From Clostridiales bacterium Firm_16 (GTDB lineage Bacteria; Bacillota; Clostridia; Saccharofermentanales; Saccharofermentanaceae), in contig LVAV01000043.1 of assembly GCA_001604185.1 (NCBI GenBank), positions 1 to 64,000 on the forward strand: a stretch of DNA of 64,000 bases. Reading direction: 5' to 3'. Positions 34,704-43,001 of this stretch are shown here, piece after piece. Position 1 is the stretch's first letter, and each line of letters opens with the position of its first letter. A program made the position numbers and the translations under genes. Below the pieces are notes generated by a model. That model was not told where the DNA came from and made no database searches. It was given only the letters and a program-made list of their open reading frames with translations.

Positions 34704-35638
34704 GAATCCTTCTCCCCACCATGTCTTCTGTAATCTTCCAGTACATCCTTCAGGGTCTGCTCGATGGGATAGGCCGGCACGAACCCTGTGTCGTTCTGGA
34801 TCTTGCTGTTATCACTATATACCTTCGGCCAGGAACTGGTCTCTTTCTTGGATTCAGGAAGTGTGGTCACTTCGGTTGCTTTCTCGGAAAGGTGGATCAG
34901 GGTGCTGACGATATCGTGGATATAGTAAGCATTACCGGATCCTACGTTATAGATCTCTCCGGATCTTCCCTTCTCCATCAGGAGACGGTAGGCACGGACA
35001 GTATCTCTTACATCGGCGAAATCACGCCATCCGTCCAGAGAGCGGATCTCGATATGGTCGGACCGCCCGTTCTCCAGATCAACGATACGCTGACAGTAGT
35101 CCGTCACCACAAAGCCGGGCTTCTGGCCGGGGCCGATGTGGTTGAAGGATCGGGTCATGATGATGTCCAGACCGTATTTCTTACCCAGAACTTTTACCAG
35201 AGATTCCTGGGCACTCTTAGATACGTCATAGGGGCTCTCCGCCAGTTGCGGAGCATCTTCCGACAGCGGGCCGGAAGGTACGTTGCGCATGTCGTACTGG
35301 TTGGCGGATCCGATCAGGATCAGTCGGGTGGACGGTGTGTGCTTACGGATCGCCTCGATGAGGTTCACGGCAATGTCCACGTTGATGTGCATGGTCAGCA
35401 CCGGTCTTTCCCAGGATACGTTCGGGGAAGCCTGGCCGGCCAGATTGAAGATCACGTCCGGTTTCTTCTCGGAAACGATGCGGTCTACCTGCTGCGCATC
35501 CAGCATGTCGGCGCAGATGGTATCTTCATCCGTGGAAACGATATCCACGCCGAAGACCTCGTAACCGCAGGACAGTAATTCCTGTTTCAGATAGCGTCCG
35601 GCAAAGCCGTTGATTCCGATGATCGCAACCGTTTTCAT
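34700..35638 (-). CDS. rmd: GDP-6-deoxy-D-lyxo-4-hexulose reductase (Rmd-like)
   Basis: The 312-residue short-chain dehydrogenase has the NAD(P) loop GINGFAG (about 8-14), the active-site Tyr-x3-Lys in SPYDVSK and the family-typical stretch FNHIGPGQKPGFVVTD. That stretch favours Rmd, which reduces GDP-4-keto-6-deoxy-mannose to GDP-D-rhamnose. The start at 35638 makes a four-base overlap with wzt; a longer frame begins inside wzt. Gmd is encoded about 2 kb upstream and supplies the substrate. GDP-talose-type activity cannot be excluded. Confidence 0.85.
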   Translation of the reverse strand: MKTVAIIGINGFAGRYLKQELLSCGYEVFGVDIVSTDEDTICADMLDAQQVDRIVSEKKPDVIFNLAGQASPNVSWERPVLTMHINVDIAVNLIEAIRKHTPSTRLILIGSANQYDMRNVPSGPLSEDAPQLAESPYDVSKSAQESLVKVLGKKYGLDIIMTRSFNHIGPGQKPGFVVTDYCQRIVDLENGRSDHIEIRSLDGWRDFADVRDTVRAYRLLMEKGRSGEIYNVGSGNAYYIHDIVSTLIHLSEKATEVTTLPESKKETSSWPKVYSDNSKIQNDTGFVPAYPIEQTLKDVLEDYRRHGGEKDS

Positions 35639-36957
35639 GACTTTCCTTTCTCCTTCTCCTGCTTCCAGTGATGTTCGAAGAATACGATACCGATACCCGG
35701 TTTCTCCGATACCACGTCGAATGTGCAATAGTTCTTATAGAAGTCCATCGGTGCATCCTGGTCATCCGTGATAGCTACCGACAGGATATATTTTCCCGCC
35801 ATCAGTTCCATATGTTCGCCGCTGAAGACCACCACACCGTTCTTGCCGGAAGTGATGGTAGGTACGCCGTCCAGTTTCTGGTTGACGCCATAGATCAGGG
35901 AACCGTCCTTCTCGTGGAAGGCCATACCGAAGATGTATTCCTTGCCCTGGACCTTGATGTCGTAGTGGATCTTCAAGGTGAAAGGCTTACCATGGGCGAA
36001 GACTTTGGTCTCTCTTCCGTTATGGTCCAGAAGTTCCACATTCGTGATGACCGCGTCCTTATATCCGAAGTGGTCCGAATTGACGTCGATCTTGACCTGT
36101 CCGTCTTCTTCCTGGGCTTCCTCCTGTGGCTGTTCTTCTTCCGCAGGGGCTTCCGGCTCCGGTTCCGGCGGTTTCTGGGCTTCCAGATAATCCAGATAGG
36201 CCTGGGCCACATCGGAAATATCTCCGGATGCCGCAACAACGCCTTCTGAGATCCAGATACCGGTATCACAGAACTCCTTAATGGTGTTGATATCGTGGGA
36301 AACGATAACGATGGTCATGCCGTCTTTCTTCAACTGACGGAGCTTGTTGAGACACTTCTCCTGGAAGTTGGCATCACCGACAGCCAGGATCTCGTCTACC
36401 AGCAGGATATCCGCATCCACGTTGATGGCAACGGAGAAGGCCAGACGCATATACATACCGGATGAATAAGTACGTACCGGATTGTCGATATACTCGCCCA
36501 GTTCCGAGAAGGCGATAATGTCTGCAAGTCTTGCATCGATCTCCTTCTTGGTAAGACCGAAGATGGCCGCATTCGTATAGATATTCTCACGTCCGGAAAG
36601 ATCCGGATGGAAACCGGCACCCAGCTCGATGAGGCAGGATACACGACCGGTGATCTTGATATCGCCCTTGTTGGGATACATGATCCGGGAAAGAAGCTTC
36701 AGGAAGGTACTCTTACCACATCCGTTCACGCCCAGAAGGCCGACGGCTTCTCCCTTCTTGACCTTCAGGTCGACTCCTCGTAATACCCATCTCTCCTCGT
36801 AGAGATTTCTCTTTCTGAAAAGCAGTTTCTCCTTCAGGCTGGATCCCTTATCGTAGTAGACACGATATTTCTTATAGACATCCCTGGCTTCGATCACCAG
36901 CTTGGATGCCTCCTCGGGGAGTTTATAAAGTGAATGAATGCTTCTTTTTCTATCCAT
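35635..36957 (-). CDS. wzt: Polysaccharide ABC exporter ATPase with C-terminal carbohydrate-recognition domain
   Basis: The 440-residue Wzt powers glycan export with Wzm. The ATPase domain (about 1-250) has Walker A GVNGCGKST, signature YSSGMYMRLAFSVAI and Walker B ILLVDEIL. A Pro/Glu-rich acidic linker (about 255-290) leads to a beta-rich Wzt_C domain (about 295-430). In O9a-type systems this tail binds the methylated or phosphorylated end of the chain, coupling termination to export. The stop overlaps the rmd start. wzm starts one base upstream. Confidence 0.94.
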   Translation of the reverse strand: MDRKRSIHSLYKLPEEASKLVIEARDVYKKYRVYYDKGSSLKEKLLFRKRNLYEERWVLRGVDLKVKKGEAVGLLGVNGCGKSTFLKLLSRIMYPNKGDIKITGRVSCLIELGAGFHPDLSGRENIYTNAAIFGLTKKEIDARLADIIAFSELGEYIDNPVRTYSSGMYMRLAFSVAINVDADILLVDEILAVGDANFQEKCLNKLRQLKKDGMTIVIVSHDINTIKEFCDTGIWISEGVVAASGDISDVAQAYLDYLEAQKPPEPEPEAPAEEEQPQEEAQEEDGQVKIDVNSDHFGYKDAVITNVELLDHNGRETKVFAHGKPFTLKIHYDIKVQGKEYIFGMAFHEKDGSLIYGVNQKLDGVPTITSGKNGVVVFSGEHMELMAGKYILSVAITDDQDAPMDFYKNYCTFDVVSEKPGIGIVFFEHHWKQEKEKGKS

Positions 36958-36958
36958 A

Positions 36959-37744
36959 TCACAGCTCCTCCGCGAAACGACGCTTGAGCTTACCGAAGAT
37001 CAGGAAGCCCAGTACGGTAAAGACCGCGCCCATGCCGATGGCTGTCGTAAGAGTAGACAGCTCCGGAACTCTTCCGTAGTACATGATGTCACGGTATGCA
37101 ATGATGATCGATGTCATAGGGTTGATATAGAAAAGTTTCTGAAGACGTGTGTGTCCTTCCAGAATATCCACATCGTACATGATCGGCGTCATGAACTGCC
37201 AGGCCATGGTGATGATGCTGAGGATATATTCCAGATCGCGGAAGTAGACCGTCAGGGCAGATGTGATCATGGTGATGCCCAGCGCCAGGAAATATTCGAC
37301 GATCATGATGATCGGCAGATATAAAAGCGCGACCGGGTTCAACCCTCGCCCGGAAAGGATAACTACGGGGAATACTACCAGATAGGTCAACAGCATATTT
37401 ACAAAAGCACTGGTAACATAGGAGATCGGCAGTACTTCTCTCGGGAAATAGATCTTCGTCACCATGGTATTCTGGGACACGACGCATCCGGCGCCTCCGG
37501 CAATACTCGTCGAGAAGAAGATCCAGGGGATCAGTGCCACGAACAGGAACAGATAGAACTGTTTAATATTCGGTTGTCTTATGATCGTCGAGAATACGAT
37601 CGTATAGACCAGAAGTTGCAGGAGCGGGTTGATAAAGGTCCATAAGAAACCTAAGAAGGACGCCTTGTATCGTCCCTTCAGATCACGCTTTACGAAACCG
37701 ATGATCATCTGTCGGTAGTTGTACAGTTCCTTGATTATACCCAA
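36959..37744 (-). CDS. wzm: Polysaccharide ABC exporter permease
   Basis: The 261-residue ABC-2 type membrane protein has six predicted spans and the family start LYNYRQMIIGFVKRDLKGRYKASFLGFLW. It forms the glycan channel with Wzt. The chosen start is a TTG at 37744, ten bases after AGGGG; it keeps the conserved N-terminus, which the first in-frame ATG (37708) would cut. It follows the gmd terminator and may be the first gene of a separate transcript or depend on read-through. Confidence 0.92.
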   Translation of the reverse strand: MGIIKELYNYRQMIIGFVKRDLKGRYKASFLGFLWTFINPLLQLLVYTIVFSTIIRQPNIKQFYLFLFVALIPWIFFSTSIAGGAGCVVSQNTMVTKIYFPREVLPISYVTSAFVNMLLTYLVVFPVVILSGRGLNPVALLYLPIIMIVEYFLALGITMITSALTVYFRDLEYILSIITMAWQFMTPIMYDVDILEGHTRLQKLFYINPMTSIIIAYRDIMYYGRVPELSTLTTAIGMGAVFTVLGFLIFGKLKRRFAEEL

Positions 37745-37764
37745 TGCCGCTAAGCCCCTTCTAA

Positions 37765-37810
37765 CAAAATAAAGCAGTGAAGCGGAAGAAACACCTCTTC
37801 CGCCACTGCA
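37765..37810 (-). terminator. Terminator or attenuator between gmd and wzm
   Basis: On the minus strand a 14-pair stem with a small bulge (plus-strand gcagtg 37774-37779 with cactgc 37804-37809, gcggaaga 37782-37789 with tcttccgc 37796-37803) precedes TTTATTTTG. Only about 30 bases separate it from the wzm start. Confidence 0.85.
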
Positions 37811-37828
37811 TCTTACTTCAAATCAATA

Positions 37829-38875
<1,047 letters not shown>

Positions 38876-38895
38876 TCAGCGTCTTGAGCATCGTC

Positions 38896-40083
38896 TTATT
38901 GTATCACATCATATATTGCCTGACCATATGCGATGGTTGCGGCGTCCCACGAAAACTTTTTGACCTGTTCCTGCATTTTTTTGTGCAGTTCCCGAGCATC
39001 GAAGTCTCCGTCGAGGATCTTATCCAGCTGGTCGGCCCAGGCCTGAGGATCGGAAGGATCGCAAAGCCAGCCGGCATCCCCCACCACTTCCGGAAGCGAG
39101 GAAGTATTGGATACGATGACCGGCGCGCCGCATGCCATGGCTTCCAGTGCCGGAAGTCCGAAGCCCTCGTATAACGACGGGAAGGCAAAAGCTCTGGCGC
39201 ATCGGTACAGATCTAACTTGTCGGAATCGGATAAATAGCCCGTGCGGATAATGTCCTGCTTGAAGGATGACTGCTCGATCTTTTCCAGGATCGGCTCGTA
39301 GTGCCAGCCCAGGCCCCCGCCCAGGATCAGCTTCAGCTCCGGGTGTTTTTCCTTAAGCATGGTAAAAGCATCGATGAGAAGTCCCACGTTCTTACGGGGT
39401 TCCAGGGTGCCCAGATAAAGGATGTAACCGTCTTCCCCGATCTTCCATTTCTCAGAGACACGGGCAAATACATTCTCTGCCTGTTTCTTATCGGCGCAGG
39501 GACTGTAGATCTTGCGGTTAACACCACAGTAGGCCACAAGGATCTTCTCTTCCGGGACCCCGAGGCACTCCATGATCTCTCTTTTGGAGAATTCGCTGAT
39601 GGTCATGATGCGTTCTGCTTTCTTGCAGGACTCGGGAAGATGCTTGGTGAGAAGGCGCTTGTTGCGACGGTCCATGGTCTCCGGGTAACGGGCGCAGACC
39701 ATATCGTAGACGGTAATAATGGATTTACCCTTCATGCCCAGGGGCACCAGGTAATTGAAAAATACAGTGATATCGTTCTCGGTTCCGAGGAGTGTCTCGT
39801 AAGGCAGGATCTTGCCCAGTTTTCCGAGACGGATGTAGGCGCCCAGCGGCATGAAAAGACTCTGCTTAAAGGGCATGTCAGCGACGGGCTTGTCCGCATG
39901 CTGCTTGACAAAGTCCATCCCGCCATTACGCTTTAGAAAATCAAATACGTGAACTTCGACATTTGCATACCCGCCCTTCTCAAGATTCGGGCCCAGGCGT
40001 CTTGCAACTTCTTTGGCATAGGTACCGATGCCCGTGAGCTTCGATGCCGCCAAAGGCTGAAGATTGAATGCAATTTTTTTCAT
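38896..40083 (-). CDS. GT4-family glycosyltransferase (mannosyltransferase-like)
   Basis: The 395-residue GT-B enzyme has [17 protein letters not shown] (donor nucleotide site) and [23 protein letters not shown], the standard GT4 EX7E region, closest in style to GDP-mannose/D-rhamnose-using WbdB/WbpY enzymes. It lies 50 bases upstream of gmd. Its ATG (AAAATG, preceded by tcaataatct) lacks a recognisable Shine-Dalgarno site, unlike almost every other gene here, so translation may be weak or leader-dependent. Confidence 0.87.
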   Translation of the reverse strand: MKKIAFNLQPLAASKLTGIGTYAKEVARRLGPNLEKGGYANVEVHVFDFLKRNGGMDFVKQHADKPVADMPFKQSLFMPLGAYIRLGKLGKILPYETLLGTENDITVFFNYLVPLGMKGKSIITVYDMVCARYPETMDRRNKRLLTKHLPESCKKAERIMTISEFSKREIMECLGVPEEKILVAYCGVNRKIYSPCADKKQAENVFARVSEKWKIGEDGYILYLGTLEPRKNVGLLIDAFTMLKEKHPELKLILGGGLGWHYEPILEKIEQSSFKQDIIRTGYLSDSDKLDLYRCARAFAFPSLYEGFGLPALEAMACGAPVIVSNTSSLPEVVGDAGWLCDPSDPQAWADQLDKILDGDFDARELHKKMQEQVKKFSWDAATIAYGQAIYDVIQ

Positions 40084-40117
40084 TTTAGATTATTGACGAT
40101 GTATCCTTATCTTCCGA

Positions 40118-40474
40118 TCAACGGATGGAAACATGCATAGACTTGGCAATGATGAAGAAACGACGGTTCTCTACCTTGATCTTGAAGATGTGGTAGCCCT
40201 GACCAATGTGGTATCTCTCGTTCATCTGATAGAATTCTTCCTGCGGAGCGAGTCCGATGAAGTCCCCACCCTCATAAGTAAAGTGCATCGGGCAGGAGAT
40301 CATGAATGGCTGCATGAAGACAATTTCCAATGTAGGCTCGGCAAATTCATCTTCTTTTCCTACCAGGACGACCTGTTCCGAATCAGCAGACTGAATCTCG
40401 AAATACATCCAAAGAACATCAGAGAGGCATTCTTTGATGGAATTAAATTTAATTAAACACTCATTGGCTGTCAT
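40118..40474 (-). CDS. Unknown 118-residue protein
   Basis: I do not recognise this gene. It has a strong ribosome site (GGAGGG) and its own upstream gap. The protein is acidic and rich in Phe/Met/Tyr, starts MTANECLIKFNSIKECLSDV and looks all alpha plus beta, with no membrane span, signal peptide or metal motif. It ends 34 bases before the glycosyltransferase and is likely co-transcribed with it. A -10-like TATACT lies within the upstream 100 bases. Confidence 0.7.
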   Translation of the reverse strand: MTANECLIKFNSIKECLSDVLWMYFEIQSADSEQVVLVGKEDEFAEPTLEIVFMQPFMISCPMHFTYEGGDFIGLAPQEEFYQMNERYHIGQGYHIFKIKVENRRFFIIAKSMHVSIR

Positions 40475-40576
40475 GCAAAACCCTCCTTTTTGCTTAGTTC
40501 AGAGTATACACGCATCTTTGCGACAATTAAACCCTAAAACCCTAGGCAAAATCGACAATTTTGTGGAGAATTCGCA

Positions 40577-41158
40577 CTATTTTTCAAACTTTTGCCTTAT
40601 TTTCTTCGCATAGTTTTCACTTTTCTTCGTAGATATGAATACAAAGTAACCCTCCTCCTCGTAGATTTTCACTCCTCCAAAAATGGAAATCATCTTATTC
40701 TTATACCATTCTTTGCGTTTGGTAACAAGAACCATGCGACCCCCTATTTCCAGTCGGTTGAAGCCTTTCTCGATGAAAGCCTTCGCCACCTTGAAATCCG
40801 TATGGTACGGGGGATTGCTCAGGATCCAGGTGAAGCCTTTACCGGGCACGGCCGAAACATCGGGGCCCAGCACCACCGTTGCTCCCTGGATTCCGTTATT
40901 GTGCAAGTTCTTTTTACTAATTGATACAGCCTTAGGGTCCACATCGGTCATGACCACATGGTCTCCTCCTACCTGGAGAGCGGCCCATATTCCGACCACA
41001 CCCGTGCCGCATCCTAAATCAAGCACCCGATCATCGGGTGTGAGCTCCACATGGGAAAGCATGTGGAGTGTCCCCTGATCGGGTGCTTTGGGGGAAAAGA
41101 GGGAAGGATCCGTTTCCACCGTGATCGTTTTTCCCAAGATTTCCCAAGTGTATTCCAT
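40577..41158 (-). CDS. Class I methyltransferase with NPPY motif (RsmC/MTS-like)
   Basis: The 193-residue protein has SAM motif I DLGCGTGVVGIWAAL (about 47-61), an acidic turn TDVDPKAV, and the catalytic NPPYHTDF (about 114-121) that marks N-methyltransferases acting on nucleic-acid bases or protein amides. The size and the gene's start fit the small MTS family that includes the RsmC catalytic half. It may methylate rRNA. It sits 24 bases downstream of the phosphohexomutase. The target is not determinable. Confidence 0.85.
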   Translation of the reverse strand: MEYTWEILGKTITVETDPSLFSPKAPDQGTLHMLSHVELTPDDRVLDLGCGTGVVGIWAALQVGGDHVVMTDVDPKAVSISKKNLHNNGIQGATVVLGPDVSAVPGKGFTWILSNPPYHTDFKVAKAFIEKGFNRLEIGGRMVLVTKRKEWYKNKMISIFGGVKIYEEEGYFVFISTKKSENYAKKIRQKFEK

Positions 41159-41182
41159 GTTTTGTGCCTCGTTATCCGGTTA

Positions 41183-42967
41183 TCAGAGCTTCGACTGAAC
41201 GTAAGCGGAAACTTTGGCTTTGGTATCGGCAAGTCTTGCCTTGGACTCGTCCTCGGTGTTGGCGTAGATACCAAAGTAGATCTTCAGCTTCGGCTCCGTG
41301 CCGGACGGTCTTGCACAAGCCCAGTCAAGGCCCTTGTCGCCGCCCAGTTCGTACAGCAGTACGTTGGATACCGGCAGGTCGATGGGCTGGATATCGATAC
41401 CGTTCTCTGTGAAGACATAACGCTTGGATGTCTGGTAGTCGCGGACAGCCACGATCGGGACACCTCCCATCAGGGACTGAGCTTCGGCCAGATTCTTGGC
41501 ATTCTCCAGCTCGCTGCGCAGGGATGTCATGGCACCGGCGATCTTCTCGACACCTTCTTTGCCTTCCAGTGTGAAGGAAACCGCTTCTTCGAAACCATAA
41601 CCGAAGCGCTTGTAGATGCTGTCCAGTCTCTCCAGGAGGCTTTCTCCGCGCTCCTTGCTCTGCGCCTGCATACCGGCGATGAGCATAGCGGCTACGACTG
41701 CGTCCTTATCTCTTACGTTGACACCGGAGAGATATCCATAGCTCTCCTCGAAGCCGAACTGGAAGTGCTTGTTGCCGAACTCGTCGTCCAGCTTGATGCG
41801 CTCACCGATGAACTTGAATCCGGTGAGGACTTCCTGCAGTTCAACACCGTAGTACTTGCAGATAGCGCCGGCAAGTTTACTGGACACGATGGTGGTTACG
41901 GCGAAAGGATTCTCTTCCAGAGTACCTGCGGATTTCTTGGAATCCAGGATGTAATCCAGAAGCATCAGGCCGATCTGGTTACCGGTAAAAGGTACGAAGG
42001 TCTCGACGCCGTCCTTGACGGTACGTACGGCTACACCGATACGGTCGCTGTCCGGGTCAGTACCGATGACCATTTCCGCGCCTACCTTCTTAGCAAGCTC
42101 GATAGCCATGGAAAGTGCGGCCGGGTTCTCCGGGTTCGGTGTCTCCACAGTTGGGAAAGCGCCGTCCGGGAGCTCCTGCTCCGGAACAACATATACGTTT
42201 TCGAAACCGACCTTCTTCAGGATACGGCGTACCGGCTTGTTGCCCGAGCCGTGAAGAGGCGTATAGACGATGGACATATCCTTCTGGTTCAGGATCGCCT
42301 GACGGTCGATGACCAGAGTGTCCAGCATGTTGGTGTAGTCTTCATCTACTTCTGCACCCCAGTAGGTCAGAAGCCCCTTGTTCTTGGCATCTTCCAGGGA
42401 ATCCGGCTGGATGGAGCGGATATCCTCGATGGCCTCGATGTAGCTGAGGATCTTCGAAGCGGCCTCCGGCGGAACCTGTCCACCGTCTTCGCCGTATACC
42501 TTATAGCCGTTATACTTCGGCGGGTTGTGGGACGCAGTGATCATGACACCGACGAAAGCCTTATGGTAACGTACGGAATAAGAAAGCATCGGTACCGGAC
42601 GAAGCTCATCCGACAGGAATACGCGGATGCCCATGGATGTGAATGTACGTGCAGCGATCTCGGCGAATTCCGGAGAGAAATGACGGGAGTCATAGGAAAT
42701 GACTACGCCCTTCTTCACTGCTTCTTCCCCTTCTGTGAGGATATATTTACCGATACCTGCCGAGGCCTTGGCCACCGTATACAGGTTCATGCGGTTGGTG
42801 CCGGCACCCAGGATGCCACGAAGACCACCGGTACCGAATTCCAGATCACGATAGAATCTCTCCTCGATTTCCTTCGGGTCATCCTTGATGGCAGCAAGCT
42901 CATTTCTTGTTGCTTCATTGAAATACGGATCCTGGCTCCATAACTGGTACAATTCGTTCACACTCAT
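41183..42967 (-). CDS. pgcA: Phosphoglucomutase/phosphomannomutase
   Basis: The 594-residue alpha-D-phosphohexomutase interconverts hexose-6-phosphate and hexose-1-phosphate, giving glucose-1-P and possibly mannose-1-P for ManC. It has the phosphoserine loop MITASHNPPKYNGYK (about 138-152), the metal loop DPDSDRIG (about 304-311), the sugar loop GFEESYGYL and the phosphate-binding RPSGTEPKLKIYF. Length matches the long PgcA-type enzymes of Firmicutes. GGAGG precedes the ATG. The symbol is by similarity; substrate preference is not visible. Confidence 0.92.
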   Translation of the reverse strand: MSVNELYQLWSQDPYFNEATRNELAAIKDDPKEIEERFYRDLEFGTGGLRGILGAGTNRMNLYTVAKASAGIGKYILTEGEEAVKKGVVISYDSRHFSPEFAEIAARTFTSMGIRVFLSDELRPVPMLSYSVRYHKAFVGVMITASHNPPKYNGYKVYGEDGGQVPPEAASKILSYIEAIEDIRSIQPDSLEDAKNKGLLTYWGAEVDEDYTNMLDTLVIDRQAILNQKDMSIVYTPLHGSGNKPVRRILKKVGFENVYVVPEQELPDGAFPTVETPNPENPAALSMAIELAKKVGAEMVIGTDPDSDRIGVAVRTVKDGVETFVPFTGNQIGLMLLDYILDSKKSAGTLEENPFAVTTIVSSKLAGAICKYYGVELQEVLTGFKFIGERIKLDDEFGNKHFQFGFEESYGYLSGVNVRDKDAVVAAMLIAGMQAQSKERGESLLERLDSIYKRFGYGFEEAVSFTLEGKEGVEKIAGAMTSLRSELENAKNLAEAQSLMGGVPIVAVRDYQTSKRYVFTENGIDIQPIDLPVSNVLLYELGGDKGLDWACARPSGTEPKLKIYFGIYANTEDESKARLADTKAKVSAYVQSKL

Positions 42968-43001
42968 ACACTGTTTCCTCCTTAGTTATTGATTCGCATT
43001 A

